DNA from: Candidatus Uhrbacteria bacterium
Lineage (GTDB): Bacteria > Patescibacteriota > Patescibacteriia > 2-12-FULL-60-25
Assembly (NCBI GenBank): GCA_003576745.1
Contig: QEVR01000002.1
Coordinates: 299,884 to 363,883, forward strand
DNA length: 64,000 nt
Direction of reading: 5' to 3'
In this document: in pieces, positions 51,961 through 58,824 of the stretch
Layout: each line of letters opens with the position of its first letter
Numbering within the stretch: position 1 is the first letter of the stretch
Notes under the pieces: generated by a model
Told to the model about the DNA's origin: nothing
What the model saw: only the letters and a program-made list of their open reading frames with translations
Databases searched by the model: none
Program-made: the position numbers and the translations under genes

Positions 51961-52242
51961 ATGGCAAAAATGACAAAGTCCCAAATTCTCCAAGGCTTGG
52001 CCGAAAAGACCAGCCTGACAAAGAAGGACGTCGCCACCCTCATGGAAGCCATGACCGAAATGGCTTATGACCAGGTGAAAAAGGCCGGTGAATTCACATT
52101 CCCGGGCGTAGGGAAACTCGTGAAGGTACATCGCAAGGCGCGCATGGGCCGCAATCCGGCCACGGGCCAGCAGATCCAGATCCCGGCGAAGACGGTAGTA
52201 AAGTTCCGCGTCGCAAAAGCCGCCAAGGACGCGGTTCTGTAA
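51961..52242 (+). CDS. hup: HU family DNA-binding protein
   Basis: Histone-like dimer that bends DNA and organises the nucleoid. The 93 residues (MAKMTKSQILQGLAEKT...) show the helical dimer body, GEFTFPGVGKLVKVHRKAR and the beta-arm NPATGQQIQIPAKTVVKFRV with the intercalating proline in the usual position. An upstream in-frame ATG is inside the promoter region and not used. Followed by a terminator and then repeat copy D. Confidence 0.95.
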   Translation: MAKMTKSQILQGLAEKTSLTKKDVATLMEAMTEMAYDQVKKAGEFTFPGVGKLVKVHRKARMGRNPATGQQIQIPAKTVVKFRVAKAAKDAVL

Positions 52243-52267
52243 TTCAAAGATCGGAAACAAAAAACAT

Positions 52268-52295
52268 CCCCCAGTGCGCGCTGGGGGTTTGTTTT
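52268..52295 (+). terminator. Terminator of the HU gene
   Basis: CCCCCAG TGCGCG CTGGGGG followed by TTTGTTTT. Confidence 0.88.
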
Positions 52296-52334
52296 GATGT
52301 ACGATCGGGAAGATGAGGATTGTTCCAGCGTTCT

Positions 52335-52505
52335 AGCTTTTAGTTACGGGGCTAAGGGCAAAGGGAAGATTGTGGTCCCCCTACGCAACCACGCAACGAC
52401 ATCCTACAGGGCGCGGCATGCCGCACCCCTACATCCTACTCCCCACCCCCTACTCCCTATTCCGCATCCTACGCACCACGTCCTACGCACTTTTCGCATC
52501 CCGAA
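52335..52505. repeat. Dispersed intergenic repeat, copy D
   Basis: Contains ggggctaagggcaaaggg, gtccccctacgcaaccacg, then the words cctacagggcgcggcatgc and cctactccccaccccctact and the end acgcaccacgtcctacgca. These latter words also occur in copy E, so D and E share a tail that A and B lack. No gene is seen from the HU terminator to about 52600. Confidence 0.8.
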
Positions 52506-52585
52506 ACCCGCATACCGCTCACCACATGGCTCATGGCTCACGGCAACCCTCCATCCCCTCCTTCCTTTTGTCCCCGATCGATAAA

Positions 52586-52610
52586 CAAAAATCCTCGACG
52601 GCATCGAGGA
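52586..52610 (-). terminator. Terminator on the minus strand
   Basis: Stem TCCTCGA / TCGAGGA followed by TTTTTGTTT. It would serve the small frame at 52653. Confidence 0.65.
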
Positions 52611-52652
52611 CTGCTGTGTCCGCGGGATTCGGTAGAGGTTTACGGCTTTCTC

Positions 52653-52820
52653 TCAAGTGAGCACAACGTCCGAATGGCCGATAGCGGCAGAAGACCCGCC
52701 GGAATCGCACCACAGGATTGAACGCTGCTGGGCCCGCAATGCGAGTGCCACGGCCCCCGCATGTATAAGTCCCGAAAAGTCGTGTTTAGCCCGAAACCTC
52801 TTGCCGATCCCTCCGGACAT
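52653..52820 (-). CDS. Possible small protein, 55 residues
   Basis: A frame starting at an ATG (MSGGIGKRFRAKHDFSGLIH...) ends 43 bases before an intrinsic terminator. It contains HAGAVALALRAQQRSILWCD. There is no clear Shine-Dalgarno, and the only promoter-like sequence upstream (TTGACC, 17 bp, CACTCT) is weak. I recognise nothing in it. Support rests on the terminator alone. Confidence 0.3.
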   Translation of the reverse strand: MSGGIGKRFRAKHDFSGLIHAGAVALALRAQQRSILWCDSGGSSAAIGHSDVVLT

Positions 52821-52873
52821 CTCAAGAGTGCCCCGAGAAAAATCCTCGGTCAAGCGGGTATGTGGAAGAATAG

Positions 52874-52902
52874 AAAAAGGCGCTATCCCTCGGGAAAGCG
52901 CC
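52874..52902 (-). terminator. Terminator of the two-gene zinc-ribbon cassette
   Basis: GGCGCT...AGCGCC stem with further inner pairs, then TTTTTC on the minus strand, 38 bases past the stop of the 69-residue gene. Confidence 0.75.
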
Positions 52903-52939
52903 TCAAGGACACACCGTATGACGGAATCACGACGGCCTG

Positions 52940-53149
52940 CTACGAGAGTCGGTTGGACGGACGGCTTCTCGCCGCCTCTTCGCTCACTACCTGTTCGTAG
53001 CGCGCCTCTTCGCCCCAGCGGGATTCATCATCCTCGCGGTTGCGGACGGATGAAGAAAGACGCTTCGATCTCGGCGGCGGGAAGATGTCCGCCGTGTAGC
53101 CGGTGAGCTCAAGATCATCCTCTTCCTGTCCGTTGATTTTCTCGCTCAT
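52940..53149 (-). CDS. Small acidic protein, 69 residues, unrecognised
   Basis: Second gene of a two-gene cassette. It starts at an ATG with AAAGGAGGAGC 5 bases upstream and overlaps the preceding stop by 4 nt (ATGA). The product (MSEKINGQEEDDLELTGYTAD...) is highly charged and Pro/Ser/Arg-rich, apparently disordered. No family is recognised. Confidence 0.7.
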   Translation of the reverse strand: MSEKINGQEEDDLELTGYTADIFPPPRSKRLSSSVRNREDDESRWGEEARYEQVVSEEAARSRPSNRLS

Positions 53150-53727
53150 GATGCTCCTCCTTTATTGCTTGCATTCTTGGAAACCCGTGGGCGTTCGTAC
53201 AGCTGACGCAGTTTGTCCTGACTGCGACGCTGCGTATCCGCGCAGTACCACGGCGGCAGGCCATTATCCTGTGCGGGTAAAAGCTTTACGGTATCGGGAC
53301 AAACGGGACAAACGTATGGCGGGGCTTTCCCACGAAGCATCTGGTGCGTAAGCGGCGTCAGATGATCGTGATAGTCGCATGAGACATTCGGACAAAACCA
53401 GCTCCGCACGCGAAGCGGATTGATAACCTCACTCCTCGCCTCTGCCGACGATGACGGCCACGTGGCGGGCGACGGGTACAATCCATTCTTCGAACCGATG
53501 CGTTCCTTGGCCGCAATTTTGCGTGCCCTCTTTTCCTCCTTCCGAAGCGCTCGACGTTTCAGGACTTCGTCCATGGGTGGTTTTTCCGGGGTGTTGTATA
53601 TCCCGGAAGGTACCACCGCATCATGCGCGCCGGTCACACGATGACCGTGGCTCGCTTGCGTTTCCGATTCAGGCGCGCCGGGTATGTGATTCCCGCGCTT
53701 CACTTCTTCCTCTTCCGTTTCCGTCAT
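53146..53727 (-). CDS. Protein with paired zinc-ribbon cysteines, unrecognised
   Basis: The product of 193 residues has an acidic start (TETEEEEVKRG), a basic helical stretch (about 60-80, RALRKEEKRARKIAAKERIG) and a cysteine-rich part from about 110. CPNVSC and CPVC-P sites (CDYHDH, VCPVCPDTV) and a later WYCAD are spaced like a zinc ribbon. Its C-terminus is basic (RPRVSKNASNKGGAS). It is coupled to the 69-residue gene by a 4-nt overlap. No database family comes to mind. A nucleic-acid-binding role would fit but is unproven. Confidence 0.65.
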   Translation of the reverse strand: MTETEEEEVKRGNHIPGAPESETQASHGHRVTGAHDAVVPSGIYNTPEKPPMDEVLKRRALRKEEKRARKIAAKERIGSKNGLYPSPATWPSSSAEARSEVINPLRVRSWFCPNVSCDYHDHLTPLTHQMLRGKAPPYVCPVCPDTVKLLPAQDNGLPPWYCADTQRRSQDKLRQLYERPRVSKNASNKGGAS

Positions 53728-53794
53728 CGCCGTCCCTTCTCGCCCTCCAATGGGCTAGTGATTCGCGTCTGTAGGTGTGTAATGTGCGAGGAAC

Positions 53795-53820
53795 AAAGAA
53801 AGCCTCCCGTGAGAGAGGCC
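53795..53820 (-). terminator. Terminator of a short orphan transcript
   Basis: GCCTC...GAGGC with a 7-8 base loop and TTTCTTTG after it. Just upstream lies a second hairpin, CATACATCC / GGAATGTATG. Confidence 0.6.
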
Positions 53821-53844
53821 CTTCATACATTCCAAACGGGGACT

Positions 53845-53946
53845 TCAGGATGTATGAACGGCCTCCGGATCAACGATGAGGCAAAGGGCAAACGCAAAGG
53901 TCTGTACCTTTTTGGCGGTGAACATGCGGACACTCGCGTTTGTCAT
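53845..53946 (-). CDS. Possible 33-residue leaderless ORF or small RNA
   Basis: A promoter of TTGCGG, 17 bp, TATCAT (53954-53982) would start transcription on or next to the ATG of a 33-codon ORF (MTNASVRMFTAKKVQTFAFA...). A terminator follows about 30 bases after its stop. The transcript would be about 150 nt. Without homologues the ORF may be a chance frame in a small RNA. Confidence 0.35.
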   Translation of the reverse strand: MTNASVRMFTAKKVQTFAFALCLIVDPEAVHTS

Positions 53947-53953
53947 GAATCTT

Positions 53954-53982
53954 ATGATACATGCGCCCACCCGAAACCGCAA
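53954..53982 (-). promoter_or_regulatory. Promoter of the orphan transcript
   Basis: TTGCGG, 17-bp spacer, TATCAT. Confidence 0.5.
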
Positions 53983-54014
53983 TATCCGTCAAGTCGCCAG
54001 CTGATATTCCTGCC

Positions 54015-54611
54015 TCATTCCCCGGCGAAAAACGCTTTTGGATTGTAGAGAGCATTGTCCAGAACATGCTCGTAGCTCTGCAAATCCTCTTCGGTAAACC
54101 AAATGCCGATTTCGGTTTTCGCTTCCTCGGGTGTACCGGACGCGTGGATCAAATTGCGGATGGAACGATGCTGTTCATTTGCGAGCGAATAGGTATCCAG
54201 CGAAAAATCGCCGCGAATGGTTCCCGGCAAAGCGGACGCAGGTTCGGTGGCTCCGACAAGCTTCCGGACAAGCGGGATCGCCTGCTCCCCTTCCAGCACC
54301 ATAGCCACGATGGGCCCGGATTTGAGGAAGCGTACCAGTCCGTTCTTGATGTCCTGGCCATAGCTTTGCCAGTTCGGAAACGGAAACTCCCGACCTTCCT
54401 CCGCATATTTCGATTTTGCCTTGTTGTAAACACCCTGCATCCACTCGTCCGTGAGCGCATAATGGCGATCCACGTCCTCATGCTTCGGGAGGATCATTTT
54501 TATGGCAACGAGCTTCAGTCCCGCGCGCTCAAAGCGCGAAATGATGTCTCCCACATGACCGCGGGCGACGCCATCCGGCTTAATCAGTACGAGCGTTTTC
54601 TGCATGTTCAT
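54015..54611 (-). CDS. ndk: Nucleoside diphosphate kinase with insertion
   Basis: Transfers the gamma phosphate from ATP to other NDPs. The 198-residue product begins QKTLVLIKPDGVARG, has the catalytic His in RNLIHASGTPEEA, and GTIRGDFS and VLEGEQAIPLVRKLVGAT in their usual places. Typical enzymes are 140-150 residues; here about 35 residues (LTDEWMQGVYNKAKSKYAEE and more) are inserted after HYA, before FLKSGPIVAM. A shorter insertion precedes the catalytic His. This extended form occurs in some CPR and archaeal lineages, from memory. Monocistronic. Confidence 0.93.
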   Translation of the reverse strand: MNMQKTLVLIKPDGVARGHVGDIISRFERAGLKLVAIKMILPKHEDVDRHYALTDEWMQGVYNKAKSKYAEEGREFPFPNWQSYGQDIKNGLVRFLKSGPIVAMVLEGEQAIPLVRKLVGATEPASALPGTIRGDFSLDTYSLANEQHRSIRNLIHASGTPEEAKTEIGIWFTEEDLQSYEHVLDNALYNPKAFFAGE

Positions 54612-54623
54612 AATAGTGGCCGG

Positions 54624-54652
54624 ATGGTATCAGACACGGAGAGGTTTTACAA
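54624..54652 (-). promoter_or_regulatory. Promoter of ndk
   Basis: TTGTAA, 17-bp spacer, TACCAT, starting about 10 bases before the ATG. Confidence 0.6.
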
Positions 54653-54664
54653 GGGTATTGAGGA

Positions 54665-55025
54665 CGAAATGGCGGTAGGGAGTTGGCTTTTAGCTATTGG
54701 CAATTAGCAAAAGGAACAGGGCAAAGGGCTAAGGGCTATGGGAACGGGGTTATTGGTTACTGGTTACGTGTCCTGGATAAACAGCGCATTCCCTACGAAC
54801 CTACGATCTTACGGGCCTACGGACACAAGGGCTAAGGGCAATGAAAACAGGTTATGGATTATAGGGAAGATTGTAGGTGGGAGCTGTTAGCAATGAACAA
54901 TTGGTAATTGGATTTTCGGATGTAGGTATTCCGCATGACTCACGACCTACGTCCTACGCAACTACGTCCTACAGGGCGCGTCGTGCCGCGCCCCTGCATC
55001 CTACTCCCCACGCCCTCCTTTCTTC
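54665..55025. repeat. Dispersed intergenic repeat, copy E
   Basis: Gene-free stretch of over 300 bases. It repeats copy A closely in its first half (ggcaattagcaaaaggaa, ggataaacagcgcattccct, ccctacgaacctacgatc) and copy D in its second (cctacagggcgcgtcgtgcc, catcctactccccacgccct). It is thus a mosaic of the two. Confidence 0.85.
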
Positions 55026-55038
55026 TTCTCAATCTGAC

Positions 55039-55067
55039 TTGCCTTTTACGGCATTTTCTGCTAAATT
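55039..55067 (+). promoter_or_regulatory. Promoter of rpmF-nusB-rnc
   Basis: TTGCCT, 17-bp spacer, TAAATT, about 65 nt before rpmF. Confidence 0.6.
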
Positions 55068-55138
55068 CAGGCAACCTCTGATTTCGTCAGAGATCCCGGA
55101 CGACAGAACTCCGGTCTCTATTCTTCCTTACATCCGTT

Positions 55139-55384
55139 ATGCCATTACCCGGCCATCGACACACCCGTTCAAAAAAGCGAAGGCGAGCCAGTCATTTTGC
55201 GCTCGTCAAGGCAAATCTCTCCAAGGACGCTAAAACAGGAGCTCTGCATCTTTCCCACCGTGCCGCTCCCGGAACCATGGAGTACAACGGGAAGCCCATT
55301 CATATAAAGCCCGGCAAACGAAAGGCGGAAAAAGCCGCGAAGAAACTTACGCGAACCAGGGAAAAGGCGGCGCAGACCTCCTAA
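55139..55384 (+). CDS. rpmF: 50S ribosomal protein bL32, cysteine-free
   Basis: The 81-residue product starts [20 protein letters not shown], the usual basic L32 N-terminus (with RSKKRRR and HFAL), then [20 protein letters not shown]. Most bL32 proteins carry four zinc cysteines; here there are none, and the C-terminus is extended with Lys/Ala-rich sequence. It heads an rpmF-nusB-rnc operon. The family call rests on the N-terminus. Confidence 0.82.
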   Translation: MPLPGHRHTRSKKRRRASHFALVKANLSKDAKTGALHLSHRAAPGTMEYNGKPIHIKPGKRKAEKAAKKLTRTREKAAQTS

Positions 55385-55418
55385 TCCCGTTCGAAACCCC
55401 TTGTCCTTTCAGCACCTT

Positions 55419-55982
55419 ATGTCCAATCGCCACCTTTGCCGCGCTCTTGCGCTCCAATCCCTCTATGAGTGGGATTTTCACAATGGCGGAAAAGATGCTG
55501 TCGCGCTTCTGAAACGCAATATCGAAGAGTTCGCTCCCGATTTGGAGGAAAAAGATTTTGCCGAACAGCTTGTGGACGGCATTATGAAGCACCAAGACGA
55601 TATTGACGGCCTTATTACCAAGTTCGCGCCCGACTGGCCATTGCCGAAAATCACGACCGTTGACAGAAATGTGCTTCGTATCGGGACATACGAACTCATC
55701 TATACGCATGAGATCCCATCCAAAGTCGCCATTAATGAGGCGATTGAACTGGCAAAAACCTTTGGAGGAGAATCCAGCGGCAAATTTGTGAATGGCGTGC
55801 TCGGCGCCGTGTTCCGCGATCAGGCCGCACAAGGAGTCGTGAAAGAATCGGACAAACCCAAAGAAAAAAAGGAAACGAAAGAGGAAGAATCGAAACGACA
55901 TGCCAAGGAAGGAACGGACATGCCCAAAGAACCTTCCACCTCGAAAGACTTTCCTGCCGCGCATCCGCATATTGAAGAATAA
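55419..55982 (+). CDS. nusB: Transcription antitermination factor NusB
   Basis: Binds boxA with NusE (uS10) to keep RNA polymerase from terminating in rRNA operons. The product of 187 residues starts [20 protein letters not shown] and has [20 protein letters not shown] and the C-terminal [21 protein letters not shown]-type signature (shown in part), the family core of about 140 residues. A charged, Lys/Glu-rich tail of about 45 residues follows. The start was chosen at the Met that fits the family; an ATG six codons earlier is also in frame. Confidence 0.93.
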   Translation: MSNRHLCRALALQSLYEWDFHNGGKDAVALLKRNIEEFAPDLEEKDFAEQLVDGIMKHQDDIDGLITKFAPDWPLPKITTVDRNVLRIGTYELIYTHEIPSKVAINEAIELAKTFGGESSGKFVNGVLGAVFRDQAAQGVVKESDKPKEKKETKEEESKRHAKEGTDMPKEPSTSKDFPAAHPHIEE

Positions 55983-56106
55983 AAATTGAGGAACGGAACA
56001 TACATTCACCTTCATATTCATTATTGACTCAAACGACTACGGCGAGGGATACGGAAGCGCGTACATACGAGCTCCGCAGCCATCGTCGTCGTCGTTCACT
56101 ACGACC

Positions 56107-56820
56107 ATGGAACGTTTCGATTATTCCGAGCTCGAAAAACAGCTCGGATACACATTCAAAGACCAGTCTCTGCTCACGCAGGCTCTTACGCACCGATCTT
56201 ACATTAACGAGCATGCGGATTTCCCGTATCCGCATAATGAACGTTTGGAATTTTTGGGAGATGCCGTCCTTGAGCTCATCGTGACGGAATATCTCTACTC
56301 CCATTACGAAAATCCCGAAGGGGATCTTACAAACTGGCGCGCTGCGCTCGTGAATGCCAAAACCCTCGCCGGTATCGCGAATCAGCTTCACTTTGAGGAA
56401 TACCTTCTTATGAGCCGAGGCGAAGCGAAGGACGCCAATTCCAAGGCGCGCATGTATATTCTGGCAAATGCCATCGAAGCCATTATCGGCGCCATTTACA
56501 TGGATGGCGGGAATGACGCGGCCAAAGGGTTCATCGACCGTCATATTCTGTCGCATTTGGATTTCATCCTGAAAAACGAACTCTATATCGATCCCAAAAG
56601 CAAATTTCAGGAGACGGCGCAGGAGCTTCTCGGTATCACTCCAAGCTATAAAGTGCTCGAGGAAACCGGTCCGGACCATGCCAAGGAATTCACGGTGGGC
56701 GTGTTCCTGGAAAAAGAGCTCGTGGCTGTCGGCAAAGGGACATCCAAACAGGAGGCGCAGATCTCCGCCGCCGAAGCCGGACTGGAAGAAAAAGGATGGA
56801 GGACAAAACCGGGAAAATAG
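56107..56820 (+). CDS. rnc: Ribonuclease III
   Basis: Cleaves double-stranded RNA in rRNA processing. The 237-residue product has the catalytic motif NERLEFLGDAVLELIV (about 40-55) and the second acidic cluster around AIEAIIGAIYMDGG. A C-terminal dsRNA-binding domain (about 160-230, with GTSKQEAQISAAEAGLEE) follows. Last gene of the rpmF-nusB-rnc run. Confidence 0.96.
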   Translation: MERFDYSELEKQLGYTFKDQSLLTQALTHRSYINEHADFPYPHNERLEFLGDAVLELIVTEYLYSHYENPEGDLTNWRAALVNAKTLAGIANQLHFEEYLLMSRGEAKDANSKARMYILANAIEAIIGAIYMDGGNDAAKGFIDRHILSHLDFILKNELYIDPKSKFQETAQELLGITPSYKVLEETGPDHAKEFTVGVFLEKELVAVGKGTSKQEAQISAAEAGLEEKGWRTKPGK

Positions 56821-56835
56821 GGTATATATCCGTTG

Positions 56836-56863
56836 CGTAGGGTGATGCATGCATCACCCTACG
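56836..56863. repeat. Perfect 28-bp palindrome
   Basis: The two 14-base arms (CGTAGGGTGATGCA and its complement) have no spacer, so it could extrude as a cruciform or fold as a hairpin. It has no T run and lies 15 bases after the rnc stop. Confidence 0.75.
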
Positions 56864-56959
56864 AACACCCACCCGCGCCCATATGTTCGCTTCGCTCGAT
56901 ATAAACGCTCGTCGCTCGGGAATGCATGAGCCGACGCTCCCGCACCACGCTCGCTCCTC

Positions 56960-57034
56960 GCGCCCATAGTTCAACGGATAGAACACCGGTCTTCGGAACC
57001 GGATATGGGGGTTCGATTCCCTCTGGGCGTACCA
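56960..57034 (+). tRNA. tRNA-Arg (anticodon TCG)
   Basis: Acceptor GCGCCCA / TGGGCGT (1-72 is G-T), anticodon loop CTTCGGA in stem CCGGT/ACCGG, T stem GGGGG/CCCTC, CCA encoded. Confidence 0.92.
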
Positions 57035-57211
57035 TTCAAAAACGGCACCGCCAGGTGTCGTTTTTGAATTGTTTGAACGGGTGAGGGAATCGAACGGACC
57101 AGCGAGAGGCCCGCCAGAGGCGGGCCTGTATCCTTCGGCTTCGCTCAGGATAGACTCCGCCACCCCGGTCCCCGAGAGCGGAGCGAGGGGCGATTCCCTC
57201 TGGGCGTACCA
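57014..57211. repeat. Direct repeat of the tRNA-Arg 3' end
   Basis: The last 21 bases of tRNA-Arg including CCA (57014-57034) recur exactly at 57191-57211. Between them, at 57083-57095, lies an inverted copy of the T-arm (GAGGGAATCGAAC). A duplicated tRNA 3' end is the classic trace of site-specific integration. Confidence 0.75.
57035..57068 (+). terminator. Terminator after tRNA-Arg
   Basis: A 15-bp stem TTCAAAAACGGCACC / GGTGTCGTTTTTGAA (one G-T pair) with loop GCCA, ending in a T run. Confidence 0.85.
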
Positions 57212-57218
57212 CTCGTTA

Positions 57219-57240
57219 CCCCGCCTCACGGCGGGGTTTC
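57219..57240 (+). terminator. Hairpin after the duplicated tRNA end
   Basis: CCCCGCC TCAC GGCGGGG followed by TTTCT. Confidence 0.65.
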
Positions 57241-57321
57241 TGATGGCGTGCTAAACTAATTTAGCATATAGGTTATACTCCTTATTCAGGATGAATTGGA
57301 AATTGTTATCTGTGTGAAAAT

Positions 57322-57738
57322 ATGAAAATAGCTGAACGTTTTGAAGTAATCATCGGAACTTTTTTTCTCACAGCACTTCTTTTCAGTATTGGACAAGGCT
57401 GTACAAATGAACAACAGAATGTAGATTCAACGCCAGAAGTTTCCCCGGCCATTGAAGTTCCGCAAACAACATCAACTCAGATACCGACGTACATGCAGGA
57501 ACCAGAACCTCTGATACAGGAACCCGACCAACAAACGAATATCAACCCGACTCCTGCCACAGCACCGTCCACGCCAACAGAACCTGTTCCCACAATAGAT
57601 CAGAAGCCTATTACTACACCATCGTCGACAAAAACCTGCTGTAAATATTGCAAAACCAGTAAGGCGTGTGGTGACTCCTGCATTTCAAAAAACTTAACAT
57701 GCAATAAGGTGCCCGGGTGTGCTTGCAATGCATATTAG
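57322..57738 (+). CDS. Lipoprotein with C-terminal cysteine-rich domain, AT-rich island
   Basis: The 138-residue product has a lipoprotein-like signal (TALLFSIGQGC, Cys27). A Pro/Thr/Gln-rich spacer follows (about 30-100). The C-terminal domain CCKYCKTSKACGDSCISKNL with four further cysteines is a small disulfide-rich module found in many proteobacterial proteins, judged from memory. Base composition is clearly lower in GC than the surrounding genes and codon use differs, implying transfer. Confidence 0.8.
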   Translation: MKIAERFEVIIGTFFLTALLFSIGQGCTNEQQNVDSTPEVSPAIEVPQTTSTQIPTYMQEPEPLIQEPDQQTNINPTPATAPSTPTEPVPTIDQKPITTPSSTKTCCKYCKTSKACGDSCISKNLTCNKVPGCACNAY

Positions 57739-57764
57739 TAATAAAAAACAACAGCAATCGAATT

Positions 57765-58099
57765 ATGTATAAAAAAATCATTGTCACAATAATAATTTTT
57801 TTCATTGCTTTGCCAGTGCAGGCGAAGGTCCGTCCAAACGAAATTTTGTCAGTAGGTCAAGTTGTGACATACACCGATAGACACGAACATAAAGACCGAC
57901 TTGGAACAGGATCTGGCACTATTATTGATGACAATGGATTGGTTCTTACCAACTATCATGGAGAGATTTGAGTTTAGGGATAACCAATGAGGATTTAACT
58001 CACATACCTGTAGAGATATTCGTTTGGAGTTCTAGTAAAAAATTAACCTTAGAGAGTCTGAACGAGTTTCTGCACATTTCTTTGCAAAGAAGTTGGTAG
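57765..58099 (+). pseudogene. Internally deleted trypsin-like (HtrA-type) protease
   Basis: The first 68 codons give a signal peptide (KKIIVTIIIFFIALPVQA) and the start of a chymotrypsin-fold protease up to GSGTIIDDNGLVLTNYHGEI, where the catalytic His stands in the expected TNYH. A stop follows at 57969-57971. The next bases, in another frame, encode NEDLTHIPVEIFVWSSSKK and end with LNEFLHISLQRSW. The middle of the protease, with Asp and Ser, is absent. I read it as a decayed gene. Confidence 0.6.
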
Positions 58100-58173
58100 A
58101 TATTCCGATGATGCAAAAGCCCCGACAGATGTCGAGGCTCTTATTGAGATGAGGAGGCGCGGTCGCTGTGCCC

Positions 58174-58824
58174 CTACGTTCCTGCCTTTGTAGCGAGAAA
58201 ATCGCGGCCGTGGCCTAGGTCCGTGCGGACCGGAACACCGTCGCGGCACAGCGGACAATCGTCCGGGGAATACGTTACGAGATCGAGATTGAGAAGACAA
58301 AAGAGCGTTTCGACGCCGATCGACTCCGCAGTGAGCTTTCCGCGATTGCAGATGCTTGCGACGCCGATGACGCGCCCGTTCAAACGGCGTACGGCAGCAA
58401 CCAGGAAGGTTGCCGTTGCGCCGGTGGTGAGCACATCCTCGACTACGAGCACGTTCCGTCCTGGAATGACGGCGTCATAACCGCGCCGGATGACAAAACT
58501 TCCGCCGTCTTTGTCGGCATAGACCGCCAGGACTTCCTTAGATGCGGATCCGCTTGCGTCGGCAAGCTCCACATGGGAAGCCACGAGCTGAGCGAGGATG
58601 GCCCCCGCTACGGCGGCACCGAGGACGACTTCGGGTTTCTCCTTCCACGTTTGCACCTCGTCCGCAATACGCCACGCCACCTGCGCTGCAATGAGCGGAT
58701 GCATGTACATGGCGTCCTTGTTGACATAGGCGTCGCCGTGCCTGCCGGACGCATACACAAAGTGACTCCCGAGCACGATGGCCCGGGCCTGTTCGAGCAG
58801 ATTCAGCAATGCTTCATCCGGCAT
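58174..58824 (-). CDS. pyrE: Orotate phosphoribosyltransferase
   Basis: Joins orotate to PRPP to form OMP. The 216-residue product has the start PDEALLNLLEQARAIVLGSHF, FVYASGRHGDAYVNKDAM (orotate-binding), and the PRPP loop VLVVEDVLTTGATATF (about residues 125-140). The Cys-rich end (CPLCRDGVPV) is unusual. It overlaps pyrF by 1 base in an ATGA junction. The reported longer upstream frame runs into pyrF. Confidence 0.92.
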   Translation of the reverse strand: MPDEALLNLLEQARAIVLGSHFVYASGRHGDAYVNKDAMYMHPLIAAQVAWRIADEVQTWKEKPEVVLGAAVAGAILAQLVASHVELADASGSASKEVLAVYADKDGGSFVIRRGYDAVIPGRNVLVVEDVLTTGATATFLVAAVRRLNGRVIGVASICNRGKLTAESIGVETLFCLLNLDLVTYSPDDCPLCRDGVPVRTDLGHGRDFLATKAGT

